Shown here: positions 34,156 through 44,024 of the stretch, one piece after another | How the letters are laid out: each line of letters opens with the position of its first letter | Numbering within the stretch: the stretch's first letter is position 1 | Source: Flavobacteriales bacterium | GTDB lineage: Bacteria > Bacteroidota > Bacteroidia > Flavobacteriales > Schleiferiaceae | Direction of reading: 5' to 3' | Length of the DNA stretch: 64,000 nt | Assembly: GCA_017795025.1 (NCBI GenBank) | Contig: CP051243.1 | Span: forward strand, 1 to 64,000 | The notes under the pieces: generated by a model | Databases searched by the model: none | The model's input: only the letters and a program-made list of their open reading frames with translations | What the model was told of the DNA's origin: nothing | Translations under genes and position numbers: made by a program

Positions 34156-36342
34156 TTAAAGGTTCTCTTCGATGAAATTGGTCATCTTGGTAAATAGGTG
34201 ATAGCGCGTGTTACCGCCGTAAATCCCGTGATTTTTATCGGGGTATATAAATAAGTCGAACTGCTTATTGGCCGCCACTAAGGCCGAAATCATGCGCATG
34301 GTATTCTGAACATGCACATTGTCATCCGCACTACCGTGTACCAATAAGTAAGCTCCTTTTAACTTGTCGACGTGATTTATTGGGCTATTATCGTCGTAGC
34401 CATTCGCATTTTCTTGAGGGGTACGCATGTAGCGCTCGGTATATATATTGTCGTAAAACCGCCAGTTGGTCACAGGGGCCACGGCCATCGCCATTTTAAA
34501 TACATCGGCGCCCTTGGTAATACCCAAGCTGCTCATGTAGCCTCCATAACTCCAGCCCCAAATTCCAATGCGGTCGCCATCCACATACTTTTGATTAGCG
34601 AGCCATTTTGCGGCTGCAATTTGATCTTCGGTTTCAAGCTTGCCGAGTTGCTGATAGGTTTGCGTCCGGAAATCACGACCCCGCGCACCCGTTCCGCGAT
34701 TGTCAACACTCACAATAATATATCCTTTGGCGGCGAGGGATTGATACCAAAAACCATTACCTGCATCGTATTGATCCTTCACGGTTTGAGAGCCTGGTCC
34801 ACCGTAAACAAACATGAGTACCGGGTAATTCTTGGCTGGATCAAAATCCTGGGGCTTAATCATCCAGGCATTTAAAAGGGTGCCGTTTTCGTTTGGAATT
34901 TGTAAAAACTCTTTTGCGGAAAGTTGGTATTCGGCCAAGCGCTTCACTAAGGCATCATTATCATTCAATACCCGTACTTCTTCGCCATTGGAGCGATGTA
35001 AACTTTCGTAAGTAGGCCTTTCGGCAGAGGAAAAGCGGTTGATGTAAAACTGGAAGCCTTTGCTAAAGGTGGCACTATTCCAACCTTTGCGGCTGCTCAA
35101 CTTTTCCTTTTTTCGGCCTTTCAGATTGATGCGGTAAACGGCCCGATTAATAGGCGCCTCCTCAGCACTTTGATAGTATAAGTAACCGCTTTCTTCATCG
35201 ATGCCGTAAAACTCGGTAACATCCCAGTCACCTTTGGTGATTTGTCGTTTAAGCTTACCGTCCTTATTATAGTGGTAAATGTGATTGTAACCCGATTGCT
35301 CAGAAGTCCAGATGAAACTACCATCCGCTAAAAATCGAAGATTATCATTAATCTCTAAATAGGCAGGCGCTTTCTCGGTAAACAAAGGATTTACATGAAT
35401 ACCGTCTTTCATATCCATTTCCACTTTCCAAAGCATCAAAAGGTCCTGATGACGATTGAGGGTGGTGATGATGAGTTCATCATCCTCTTGTGTCCATTTA
35501 ATACGCGGATAATACTCGATTTCCTCACCTGCGAATCCAACTACATAGTCCTTGTTGTTATGAACATCATATATATGAATGCTCACTTTGGAGTTTACTT
35601 CTCCCGCTTTTGGGTATTTAAATACATCCTGATTAGGGTACAATCCTTTTCCGTAAACATCCATACTAAAGGTGGGAACCTCCGACTCGTCGAATTGATA
35701 ATAAGCGATGTAGTTTCCACCGGGCGACCAATAGAATCCTTTGTGGAAGCTAAATTCTTCTTCATAAACCCAATCCACCGCACCAGCGATTAGGGCATCT
35801 TCTTTCCCCTGTCCAAAGCTTACCGTTTCACCGCCTTCTTCCAAATCCTGGATATGCATACGGTTTTTGTAAACATAGGCCACTTTATTCTCGGTAGGGG
35901 ATAAATCGGCTAATTGCTGTTTTCCATCGGCCTGGATTTTATCAAGGCTACCTGATTTTAGGTCGTAAATAAAGTAGTAGCTCTTGGAGGAGTGACGGTA
36001 AATAGACTCGGTTTGGGTGCCTAACAGTACCTTGTCTTCAGTGGCATTAAACTGGTAACTATCAAAATTGATTTTTTCTCCCGATTGGGCTTCAATTTCG
36101 GCGGTACTCAAAATGGTGGCCACCTTTTCCCCGGTTTCATAACTGTATTTGTCAATACTACCTTCCGAGCGATTTAAAACGGTAAAGTGAATGCCGTCGT
36201 TCATGCTACGTAAGCCCCCCGTGCTGCGCGCGTAAAATTTGCCGCGCATAACGTCTTCCAAGCTCACGGTTTTTTCTTGAGCATTAACCGTGCTAGCGTT
36301 TAACAGAATTCCAAAAACTATAAGTAAGTTGCGATAGAACAT
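34156..36342 (-). CDS. Dipeptidyl peptidase IV (S9 family serine peptidase)
   Basis: A 728-residue exported peptidase that cleaves X-Pro/X-Ala dipeptides from peptide N termini. A signal peptide (LLIVFGILLNASTVNAQ) precedes an eight-bladed propeller of the DPP-IV N-terminal type; VYEEEFSFHKGFYWSPGG contains the Glu-Glu motif that holds the peptide N terminus. The catalytic triad is Ser598 (GWSYGGYM), Asp673 (HGSADDNVH) and His705 (DKNHGIYGG). Length matches family members. It is co-oriented with the POT transporter, forming a peptide-scavenging unit. Confidence 0.95.
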   Translation of the reverse strand: MFYRNLLIVFGILLNASTVNAQEKTVSLEDVMRGKFYARSTGGLRSMNDGIHFTVLNRSEGSIDKYSYETGEKVATILSTAEIEAQSGEKINFDSYQFNATEDKVLLGTQTESIYRHSSKSYYFIYDLKSGSLDKIQADGKQQLADLSPTENKVAYVYKNRMHIQDLEEGGETVSFGQGKEDALIAGAVDWVYEEEFSFHKGFYWSPGGNYIAYYQFDESEVPTFSMDVYGKGLYPNQDVFKYPKAGEVNSKVSIHIYDVHNNKDYVVGFAGEEIEYYPRIKWTQEDDELIITTLNRHQDLLMLWKVEMDMKDGIHVNPLFTEKAPAYLEINDNLRFLADGSFIWTSEQSGYNHIYHYNKDGKLKRQITKGDWDVTEFYGIDEESGYLYYQSAEEAPINRAVYRINLKGRKKEKLSSRKGWNSATFSKGFQFYINRFSSAERPTYESLHRSNGEEVRVLNDNDALVKRLAEYQLSAKEFLQIPNENGTLLNAWMIKPQDFDPAKNYPVLMFVYGGPGSQTVKDQYDAGNGFWYQSLAAKGYIIVSVDNRGTGARGRDFRTQTYQQLGKLETEDQIAAAKWLANQKYVDGDRIGIWGWSYGGYMSSLGITKGADVFKMAMAVAPVTNWRFYDNIYTERYMRTPQENANGYDDNSPINHVDKLKGAYLLVHGSADDNVHVQNTMRMISALVAANKQFDLFIYPDKNHGIYGGNTRYHLFTKMTNFIEENL

Positions 36343-36377
36343 TGCCTTAATTTTAAGCGCGCCTAAAATAGAATATT

Positions 36378-37799
36378 TTGCAGAGACCGAAGGAGTATTC
36401 TCAAGTGGATAAAGAGGATATCAGCCATTTTCAGAGCTTTTTGTCTGAAGCAGAAATCCTAAGCGAAGCCGAGGACATGCACGATTATGGTCGAGATGAA
36501 ACCGAAGACTTTCATTTTCAGCCAGAACTCGTCCTTAAACCCTCATCTGCGGAAGCGGTAGCCCAAATTTTAGCCTACTGTAATAAAAGGCGAATCCCCA
36601 TTTATACCAGTGGGGCTCGTACCGGTTTAAGTGGAGGCGCTCTGCCGGTCTTTGGTGGAGTGGTATTAAGCACTGAAAAGCTCAATAGAATTATAGAAAT
36701 CGACGAACGGAATTTACAAGCAACCGTAGAGCCTGGGGTGATTAATCAGGTTTTTCATGATGCCTGTAAAGCCAAGAATTTATTTTATCCGCCCGACCCC
36801 AGTAGTTGGGGTTCCTGCACCCTAGGCGGAAATTTGGCCTTAAATGCCGGTGGCCCCAAGGCGGTTAAATATGGGGTAACCAATGCCTATGTACTTGACT
36901 TAGAGATTGCCCTTACCGATGGCAGTTTAATTCGCACCGGAGCGCGGGTATTAAAAAACAGCACAGGTTATAATTTAACCCAATTAATGGTGGGTAGCGA
37001 GGGAACCTTGGCCGTGATTACCAAAGCGGTATTTCGCCTAATACCCTATCCTCAACATGATCGCTTAATGTTAATTCCATTCCGTTCCTCGGAGCAGGCA
37101 TGTGCGGCGGTTTCGGCGATTTTTCAAGCTGGGATTACGCCTTCGGCTATGGAGTTTATGGAGCGTGATGCGATAGACTATACCTTGAAATTTGTTGATG
37201 GTGTTCAAGTTCCAATTGGTCCTGAAGTGGCCGCTCATCTCTTGGTTGAGGTCGATGGCAACGATCCTAATCAGCTGATGGACGAATGTGTGAAAATCGC
37301 AGATATTGTGGCCACATTTGATGCGGGTGAAGTGCTATTTGCTGAAAGTGCGCAAGAAAAAGCATCCCTCTGGCAATTGCGGCGCAAAGTAGGAGAAGCT
37401 GTTAAATCGCATTCCATTTATAAAGAGGAAGACACTGTAGTTCCCCGGGCCGAACTACCAGCCCTCTTAAAAGGAGTAAAGGAAATAGGCCATCGCTACG
37501 GATTCCATTCCGTTTGTTATGGTCATGCCGGAGATGGTAATTTGCACGTAAATATCTTGAAGAATGATATGACGGACCAAGCCTGGGAGGAAGATTTACC
37601 TAAAGGCATTCGTGAGCTGTTTAGCCTAGTTAAGCAATTAGGCGGAACCATTAGCGGCGAACACGGCATTGGACTGGTGCAAAAGGATTACCTCGACATT
37701 GTTTTTAGCCCCGTTTCCCTAGCCATGCAAAAAGCCGTGAAAGCTGTTTTTGACCCTAATGCTATCTTAAACCCGGGTAAGATTTTCCCCGAAACCTAA
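36378..37799 (+). CDS. FAD-linked D-2-hydroxyacid dehydrogenase (GlcD/D-lactate type)
   Basis: A 473-residue flavoprotein. PIYTSGARTGLSGGALPVFGGVVLS and DPSSWGSCTLGGNLALNAGGP make up the PCMH-type FAD-binding domain, and CYGHAGDGNLHVNI with GTISGEHGIGLVQKDYL is the FAD-oxidase C-terminal domain with substrate/metal His residues. It oxidises glycolate, D-lactate or a similar acid. The start is uncertain: TTG at 36378, or GTG at 36405 with AGGAG nine bases before it; an ATATTTTG -7-like box overlaps the TTG, which favours the GTG start. It is divergent from the peptidase gene, with 35 bases between. Confidence 0.88.
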   Translation: MQRPKEYSQVDKEDISHFQSFLSEAEILSEAEDMHDYGRDETEDFHFQPELVLKPSSAEAVAQILAYCNKRRIPIYTSGARTGLSGGALPVFGGVVLSTEKLNRIIEIDERNLQATVEPGVINQVFHDACKAKNLFYPPDPSSWGSCTLGGNLALNAGGPKAVKYGVTNAYVLDLEIALTDGSLIRTGARVLKNSTGYNLTQLMVGSEGTLAVITKAVFRLIPYPQHDRLMLIPFRSSEQACAAVSAIFQAGITPSAMEFMERDAIDYTLKFVDGVQVPIGPEVAAHLLVEVDGNDPNQLMDECVKIADIVATFDAGEVLFAESAQEKASLWQLRRKVGEAVKSHSIYKEEDTVVPRAELPALLKGVKEIGHRYGFHSVCYGHAGDGNLHVNILKNDMTDQAWEEDLPKGIRELFSLVKQLGGTISGEHGIGLVQKDYLDIVFSPVSLAMQKAVKAVFDPNAILNPGKIFPET

Positions 37800-37850
37800 G
37801 CTGGGTAACCATCAAATCTTATTGAATTTCAGTATATTAAAGGCTAATTC

Positions 37851-37883
37851 TTTGGCTATGGATTAAAAGAATTAGTACCTTAG
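37851..37883 (+). promoter_or_regulatory. Promoter of the soluble kinase/receiver pair
   Basis: TTTG at 37851-37854 and TACCTTAG at 37876-37883 (one mismatch to TAnnTTTG), 21 bases apart, ending 11 bases before the ATG. Confidence 0.4.
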
Positions 37884-37894
37884 GGCGAATCATT

Positions 37895-39853
37895 ATGAAA
37901 ACTACTGACTCCATTGACGCTTCTATTTTAGAATTAGTCGGCAATCTCAAACATGAACATCGGGCCGTATTTGATGCCCAGTTTAATTTGCTCTATTCTA
38001 ATAGAACCTATCGCGAATACCTTCGTAAGTTGGGCTTCGACTCCATCAATAATTTATCCTTACTCGATATTTACAATAGTGAAGCGAAGGAGCATGCCTC
38101 GCTATGGCTAGATGGTTTTAAGACCCTAAACCCCTTAAAGCCAAGCTATGCCTTTTCGGCCTTTGATAAGGTCCGCGAAGAGAACTACCGAATCGATGCC
38201 GAGGTACAAGCCCTTTTTAAAGCCAATCAAGTACTGGCCTATGCCTTGGGTTTCGATGAACTTACCGATACCTATTTGGAAAACCGATTTAATCGCCTCA
38301 AGTCTGATTTTTTGGCTAAAGCCCTGATGGTAAAAGATACCAATGAGCTCATGTGGGTGATGACCGATGAAATTTTGGCCAAGCTCTATTTAGGGGATGC
38401 CTTAATTCTGGAGCGACAAGGAAACGTACTGGCGCCCATAGCGGCTTATGGCTCGCAGCGCAAGGGGAGGCGAGAAGTTGCAGAAGGATTAAAGGTTAGC
38501 TTTTCGCAAGGAATAACGGGTTATGTGGCCACAACGGCTATGCCTTACATGACAGGCGATAGTCGTAAGGACCCGCATTACATTCAGGAGCATTTTGCTG
38601 CTGGATCGGAAGTAGCCGTGCCCATTATTGTAAGGGGGAAGGTTTTTGGCGTAATCAATTGTGAAAGCGAACAGTTCAATTTCTTCCGTCCTATTCATCA
38701 AGAACTGTTGCAACGAACCGCTGAGGTACTCAGTGCCCGAATCGAAGAAATGAATTCGAGGCAAGAATTGGAGCTTCTGGAACAGCGACATCTGGCCATT
38801 ATTAATTCTACGCCGAATAGTTTTTTACTGTTCGACCCTTCCTATCGGATTATGTCCTTTAATACGGCCGCAACTAAATCTTGGCGCTATTTTACGGGCT
38901 TAAACATTGAGGTAGGTACGGATTATAAAAAAGTGGTTCCAAAAGAATTACTCGGGAAATTTGAGAACCTTGCGCGACAGAGCTTGCAAGGTGGCAAGGC
39001 CGAGGAGTACTTAAGCTGGGAGCATGAGGACAATCACTACCGACTAAAAGTCAATTTTGCCCCGGCCTTGGATCGGGAAGGGAAGATTTTTGGATTCACC
39101 TTGTTGGTAGAAGATGTTTCCGAGCTTTATCATGCCAATCAAACGCTCCGAGCTAAGAACCTTGACCTAGAGCAAGGAAATCGAGAGCTCGATAAATTTG
39201 TATATAGCATTTCCCACGACCTTCGTGCTCCACTTTCCAGTATGATGGGTTTGGTTAACCTAATCGAAAATGCCCAACAACTGCCAGAGACGAAGATTTA
39301 TGCCAAAATGCTGCAGGATGCGGCGGAGAGTATGGATAGCTATATTCGAAATATTCTGGAGTACTCTCGAAACAAGCGCTTTGAAATTGACTTGGAGGAG
39401 GTCGACTTGGAGGAGCTTTTCCGTGATTTGGAACAGAAGTTTAAATTCATTCCAGGTTATCGGGAATTGAACTTTGAGACCGACCTAAGCTTAAAACGCA
39501 TTCATAGCGATCCCTACCGAATGGAGATCATCCTTAATAACCTTATTAGTAATGCGATTAAGTATCGCGATATAGCCAAATCCAAATCTTGGTGCAAGGT
39601 GAGCATTTCCGAAAGGGAGGAGCAGTATGAAATAAAGGTGGCAGATAATGGAATTGGTATCCCTAAGGCCAAGCAAGCGAATTTATTCGACATGTTTTTT
39701 AAGGTCCAAAGTGATCATCCTGGTTCAGGCCTAGGACTTTACATTCTAAAAGAAGTTGTAAATAATTTGGGAGGCGAAATTGAGGTGCAGTCAAAAGAGA
39801 AAAAAGGTAGTACCTTTAGCATTCTATTACCCAAAAATCCCCCCAATGCCTAA
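37895..39853 (+). CDS. Soluble GAF-PAS sensor histidine kinase
   Basis: A 652-residue kinase without membrane helices. Residues 1-140 resemble a divergent PAS-like input. A GAF domain follows at about 145-285 (GITGYVATTAMPYMTGDSRKDPHY is typical), then a PAS domain at about 295-415. HisKA has the phospho-accepting His in YSISHDLRAPLSSMMG, and HATPase_c has NNLISNAIKYRD, VADNGIGIPKAKQ and GSGLGLYILKEVV. The cytoplasmic location and GAF domain suggest an internal or diffusible signal. It overlaps the receiver gene by eight bases. Confidence 0.9.
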   Translation: MKTTDSIDASILELVGNLKHEHRAVFDAQFNLLYSNRTYREYLRKLGFDSINNLSLLDIYNSEAKEHASLWLDGFKTLNPLKPSYAFSAFDKVREENYRIDAEVQALFKANQVLAYALGFDELTDTYLENRFNRLKSDFLAKALMVKDTNELMWVMTDEILAKLYLGDALILERQGNVLAPIAAYGSQRKGRREVAEGLKVSFSQGITGYVATTAMPYMTGDSRKDPHYIQEHFAAGSEVAVPIIVRGKVFGVINCESEQFNFFRPIHQELLQRTAEVLSARIEEMNSRQELELLEQRHLAIINSTPNSFLLFDPSYRIMSFNTAATKSWRYFTGLNIEVGTDYKKVVPKELLGKFENLARQSLQGGKAEEYLSWEHEDNHYRLKVNFAPALDREGKIFGFTLLVEDVSELYHANQTLRAKNLDLEQGNRELDKFVYSISHDLRAPLSSMMGLVNLIENAQQLPETKIYAKMLQDAAESMDSYIRNILEYSRNKRFEIDLEEVDLEELFRDLEQKFKFIPGYRELNFETDLSLKRIHSDPYRMEIILNNLISNAIKYRDIAKSKSWCKVSISEREEQYEIKVADNGIGIPKAKQANLFDMFFKVQSDHPGSGLGLYILKEVVNNLGGEIEVQSKEKKGSTFSILLPKNPPNA

Positions 39854-40214
39854 GGTTGTCCTATTGGTAGACGATAATCCTATTGATCTGATGATCAATG
39901 AGAAGACCTTACAACGCTACGATGATTCCGTGGTTATTTTTAAGGCGAATAGTGGCGAGCAGGCCTTAGAAATGCTCAAGTCTGGCGCCTGCAATCCGAC
40001 TTGTCTTTTACTGGATATAAAAATGCCCACCATGAACGGCTTTGAATTCCTCGATGCCCTAGCTCAAACCGAGGTGGAAGTTAAATTCGGTATCCATATG
40101 CTTTCTTCCAGCATTGATCCATCAGATTTACAACAGGCAGAAGAGCGTGAGGTAGTGCGGAGCTATATCGAGAAGCCCCTTTCCGCAGCCAAGCTCGAGA
40201 AAATCAAACTTTAA
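39846..40214 (+). CDS. Single-domain response regulator
   Basis: A 122-residue receiver starting at ATG 39846 (MPKVVLLVDDNPID). Phospho-acceptor Asp in CLLLDIKMPTMNGFEF, Ser in MLSSSIDPSD and Lys in YIEKPLS. There is no output domain. It shares an operon with the kinase and meets the convergent aminotransferase gene with an 11-base tail overlap. Confidence 0.9.
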   Translation: MPKVVLLVDDNPIDLMINEKTLQRYDDSVVIFKANSGEQALEMLKSGACNPTCLLLDIKMPTMNGFEFLDALAQTEVEVKFGIHMLSSSIDPSDLQQAEEREVVRSYIEKPLSAAKLEKIKL

Positions 40215-41394
40215 GTTCGGCAATCGCTTCTTGAATCTGATTGCAAGCCCAGCGAATATCCTCCTCGCTAATATTGAGGGGTGGCGCAATTCGAAAACTA
40301 TTTGGGCAACTCAGGAACCAAAAACTTAGTACCCCCCTTTTGATTAAGCTCTGTACTATTATTTGTACCTCTTCAGCTGTTTCGAAATCAATGGCAAAGA
40401 ATAAGCCTCGGCGCCTAATTTCCTTTATCCGTGGATTTTGAATAAGGTTTTCAATGAGGACCCCTTTTTGTTCAACCCCCTCCAGAATCTGCTCCTTCTC
40501 AATAACCTCCAAACTGGCTAAAGCGGCGGCACATGCCAGGGGATTACCTCCAAAGGTGGTAATATGACCCAACATTGGTTTTTCGGTAAAATGAGCCATC
40601 AAATCCTGATCGGCAATAAAGGCCCCTAAGGGAAGTCCACCACCTAAAGCCTTTGCGGTACATAAAATATCGGGTACAATACCAAACTGTTCAAAGGCAA
40701 ACCAGCTGCCCGTACGACCAATCCCGGTTTGGATTTCGTCTAAAATTAATAAAGCACCCACCTCCTTGCAGCGTTGGGACAAAGCCTGCATATAGCTTAC
40801 ATCGGGAATGCGTACTCCCGCATCTCCTTGAATGGTTTCCACAACTACCGCGGCAGTGCTTTTACTTATTTGAGGCAGATCTGCTGGCTCATTAAATCTC
40901 AAAAAACGAACATCTGGAAGTAGGGGGCGAAAAGCCTGCTTTTTGGTTTCGTTTCCACTCACGCTCAAAGCGCCATGTGTGCTCCCATGATAGGATCCTC
41001 GAAAAGCTACCAGCTCTGTTCTGCCGGTAACGCGCTTGGCTAGTTTTAAAGCCCCTTCAATAGATTCGGCCCCGCTATTTACAAAGTAGCAGCAGTTTAA
41101 ACTTTCGGGTAAAATGGCGCTTAGCTTTTGGGCCAAGCCATTCGGGCTCGATTGCACATATTCGCCATACACCATCGTATGCAAGTGCTTCTCCGTTTGC
41201 TCGTGAATAGCTGCTTTAATATGGGGATGTCCATGCCCAAGGTTACTTACCGAAATGCCACTAATAAAATCTAAATACCGTTCGCCATTTGGTCCGTAAA
41301 GCCAGGAGCCTTGTGCGGATTCAATCTCTATCCCAATCGGGAAGGGCGTGGTCATGGCCAAATGCTTTCGGAAAATCTCACCAGCCGTTTTCAT
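40204..41394 (-). CDS. Class III aminotransferase (acetylornithine/ornithine-like)
   Basis: A 396-residue PLP enzyme. [19 protein letters not shown] binds the cofactor phosphate, [21 protein letters not shown] contains the Asp that contacts the pyridine nitrogen, and [16 protein letters not shown] holds the Schiff-base lysine. It is most like acetylornithine/ornithine or 4-aminobutyrate aminotransferases, but substrate cannot be fixed from sequence. No arginine-biosynthesis genes are nearby, so a catabolic role is as likely. Confidence 0.88.
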   Translation of the reverse strand: MKTAGEIFRKHLAMTTPFPIGIEIESAQGSWLYGPNGERYLDFISGISVSNLGHGHPHIKAAIHEQTEKHLHTMVYGEYVQSSPNGLAQKLSAILPESLNCCYFVNSGAESIEGALKLAKRVTGRTELVAFRGSYHGSTHGALSVSGNETKKQAFRPLLPDVRFLRFNEPADLPQISKSTAAVVVETIQGDAGVRIPDVSYMQALSQRCKEVGALLILDEIQTGIGRTGSWFAFEQFGIVPDILCTAKALGGGLPLGAFIADQDLMAHFTEKPMLGHITTFGGNPLACAAALASLEVIEKEQILEGVEQKGVLIENLIQNPRIKEIRRRGLFFAIDFETAEEVQIIVQSLIKRGVLSFWFLSCPNSFRIAPPLNISEEDIRWACNQIQEAIAELKV

Positions 41395-41418
41395 CCTTCA
41401 AAAGTAAGCTTATGATTC

Positions 41419-42048
41419 TTAGATTTTGAAAAGAAAGTAAGCGTAAAGAAAAAAGCGAAGTAGGCGACTTAATGCCAACAGCGAATATTTCTGGCGGGGA
41501 TATTCTAAGCTTCCGCTGATGATAGAGATTGGGGAAAAAGGCAAAGGGGTTAAGGCGCCGAGAAGGATTACTAAGGCCCCAAATTTTTTAAACTGAAGGA
41601 TGCTGCCTTCGTATTTTTTATGAATCCATTGATGAAAGCGAGGAATGTGATTAATCCATCTTCCCAATTGAAAGGAAACCTGGCCCCCTCCATAACTTAG
41701 TACACTTAATAGACCAACGGCTAACCAAGGCTCGGAAAGGCTTTTGGTCCAGATAATAAATAGGTCCGGTGGAATTAGTCCTAAAAAGCTTTCACTCAAG
41801 CTAAAAACTAGGTAAACCTGAATTTCATTTAAATGGGCCAAATTAGCCGCCATCCAAGCATCAATGTCAATCAGATAATGATTAACCAGAAATAAAGCCA
41901 ATCCCAAAACTCCGATGCTTAAGGCAAGCTGAAGCATATTTTTACCCACAAATCGGTAGCTGCCTTTGCGGCGATGATAGTGGTGTTGCAATTTGCTTTT
42001 TTGGACCAAGCTGCGTTTGCGAACTTGTAAGGAAGACTTTTGATTCAT
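41419..42048 (-). CDS. DedA/VTT-domain membrane protein (YqaA-like)
   Basis: A 209-residue membrane protein starting at ATG 42048 (MNQKSSLQV); a longer frame would overlap the divergent gene start. A basic N terminus (RKRSLVQKSKLQHHYHRRKG) precedes about five helices. SLSESFLGLIPPDLFIIW and LGALTPLPFSPISIISGSLE are VTT-domain features, including the re-entrant loop with its Pro residues. DedA-type proteins scramble or flip lipids such as undecaprenyl phosphate, which would suit the glycan genes next door; that link is inferred. Confidence 0.78.
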   Translation of the reverse strand: MNQKSSLQVRKRSLVQKSKLQHHYHRRKGSYRFVGKNMLQLALSIGVLGLALFLVNHYLIDIDAWMAANLAHLNEIQVYLVFSLSESFLGLIPPDLFIIWTKSLSEPWLAVGLLSVLSYGGGQVSFQLGRWINHIPRFHQWIHKKYEGSILQFKKFGALVILLGALTPLPFSPISIISGSLEYPRQKYSLLALSRLLRFFLYAYFLFKI

Positions 42049-42122
42049 TCGAGGCAGAGTAGAGTGCAAATTTAGAAACGAATAAGCTTTTTGAATGTTT
42101 ACATTAGCACAAATTCTAAGGC

Positions 42123-44024
42123 ATGGCAAAGTCTGGCGGTAAATCAAACCCCATTATTTTAGGACTACTTTGGGCGATATTTTTACTTCTACCAATCTTA
42201 AAACTGGAAGCGCTTCAAGATAAAAGTCTACTATCCAGACATCTACTTCTTGGATTCGGAGCAGTGGTTTACCTGATCTTCGATGCTAAGATCCTTAAAA
42301 CCAAAATGCCCTTGTGGCCAAGTATTTTACTATTGGTATTAGGGCTGTTTACCTTAATTTCTAATTCTTGGGCTTACAATGGATCGGAGGCCTACGGAGT
42401 TGCCGCTCGTTTCTTTGCCTTTATCCCTTGGTTTTTCCTTTTGTATCGAATGTTGGAAGCACAATTTATCGATGCTAAGGCCTTGCTTAAGGGATTGGTC
42501 ATTTTTGCAGCCGGGGCCGCTGTACCCACTTTATTGGAACTATTTAAAGCTTTAGGGAGCGGTGCCTTTTTCGATGATATTTATGTGATTAAAGCCTTTT
42601 TTAGTCATAAGAACCTCCTCGCTTCTGCGCTCATGCTCAGTTTCCCATTCGTATTAGCGGCCTGGGTTGTGCTCGAAAAAACCTGGTCACGAGTGGCCAT
42701 GTTTTTAGCCTTTATCATGCTAATTGAAATGTTCGTTTTACGAACGCGAGGGGTGTGGTTAGGGCTTTTTATCGCTGCCTTTGTAAGCTTAGGGATTATT
42801 CAAATCAAAAAGCAATCCGTACTGCAAGTGCCCCGAAAGTGGCTCTTGATTTTCTTCGGGCTTTCTCTTTCCATCTTGATGGCTCTATTTTTTTCGCCTC
42901 AAATAAAGGCGGGCTTTACCAATAGCAGCAATGTGCAAAAGCGTTTGGTGTACTGGGAAAATAGTATGGAGATGATCCAAGAGCATCCGGCCTTAGGTGT
43001 GGGAGCCGGTAATTGGAAACTGCTCTTTCCTAAATACGGCTTAGGGCAGGTGGACGAAAACACCATGCAGGGAATCACGCATATTCAAAGGCCGCATAAT
43101 GACTTTATATGGCTGTGGGCCGAGCTTGGTCCATTAGGATTAATCCTTTATTTGGGTCTTTTCTTGTGGGCCTTTGTCACCTTAGTGGCCTCCCTGGGCA
43201 ATGCGGCCTCTAAAGAAGAAAGTGTGATCAGCCTAGCTGCTCTATTTGCCTTGGTTTCCTTAGGGGTGTTCTCCTTTAGTGATTTCCCATTAGAGCGGGC
43301 GGTACACATGTTTTTGTTCATGCTCATCTTAGCCTGGGCGGCCTACAGTTCGAAAAAGGCGCCCGCTCTTAATTATGTGCCCTATCTCATTCCAGTTCTC
43401 TTAGTGATTGGCTTGTTTGTAAACTTCCAACGCTATTCCTCTGCTATCAAAATGAACGACGTTTTAGTGGCCAATCAACAGCGCAACGCCGCCGGTTTGA
43501 TAAAGGCTACTGATGCGGCTTTCGACGAGAAATGGTATACGGTAGATAATTATGCGAACCCCTTGCCTTATTATCGCGGTAAAGGTTTAATGGTACAGCA
43601 AAATCTTGATTTAGCTTATCAGGATATCAGTTTGGCCAAGGAGTATGCACCCTACAATATTTTAGTTTTAGATGCTCTAGTTCAGTACTATGCCATTGCG
43701 GGAGATGCCGATCAGGCCCTGGCTTGGGCAGATTCGGCCTTGCAGGTTTCTCCACAATTTAAGAATGTAATTTTACTAAAGGCCGACCTTCACTTACAAC
43801 GCAAGGAGTTTGCTGATGCTTTAGGGGTGCTCAACATGTTTGAGCCGAGCAGTAATAATCAACGTTACCTAAACAGCTTAGCGGTAGCCTTAAGAGGAGC
43901 CCTAAGAACCTATCCGGAGCATGGTCGCTTTAAGCCGATGATGGAGCATCTGCAAAATAGCGGAAGCCTGCAGCAACCTATGGATTACATCAATGCCTAC
44001 CGACGCAAAAGGGGGGTGAATTAA
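42123..44024 (+). CDS. O-antigen ligase/polymerase-family membrane protein with C-terminal TPR
   Basis: A 633-residue protein with about 11-12 membrane helices, then a soluble C terminus. HPALGVGAGNWKLLFPKYG followed by a large periplasmic loop with QRPHNDFIWLWAELGPLGL is the Wzy_C/WaaL signature; its His and Arg residues act in glycan transfer. Residues about 500-620 have two or three TPR units (DADQALAWADSALQVSPQFKNV). It either ligates O-antigen to lipid A core or polymerises it; with an ABC-type exporter nearby, ligation is more likely. Confidence 0.85.
   Translation: MAKSGGKSNPIILGLLWAIFLLLPILKLEALQDKSLLSRHLLLGFGAVVYLIFDAKILKTKMPLWPSILLLVLGLFTLISNSWAYNGSEAYGVAARFFAFIPWFFLLYRMLEAQFIDAKALLKGLVIFAAGAAVPTLLELFKALGSGAFFDDIYVIKAFFSHKNLLASALMLSFPFVLAAWVVLEKTWSRVAMFLAFIMLIEMFVLRTRGVWLGLFIAAFVSLGIIQIKKQSVLQVPRKWLLIFFGLSLSILMALFFSPQIKAGFTNSSNVQKRLVYWENSMEMIQEHPALGVGAGNWKLLFPKYGLGQVDENTMQGITHIQRPHNDFIWLWAELGPLGLILYLGLFLWAFVTLVASLGNAASKEESVISLAALFALVSLGVFSFSDFPLERAVHMFLFMLILAWAAYSSKKAPALNYVPYLIPVLLVIGLFVNFQRYSSAIKMNDVLVANQQRNAAGLIKATDAAFDEKWYTVDNYANPLPYYRGKGLMVQQNLDLAYQDISLAKEYAPYNILVLDALVQYYAIAGDADQALAWADSALQVSPQFKNVILLKADLHLQRKEFADALGVLNMFEPSSNNQRYLNSLAVALRGALRTYPEHGRFKPMMEHLQNSGSLQQPMDYINAYRRKRGVN

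Noticed and set aside
41419-42147. Longer start for the DedA-like protein at 42147
   Set aside because: The added residues lack family similarity and would overlap the divergent O-antigen ligase start; ATG 42048 is better.
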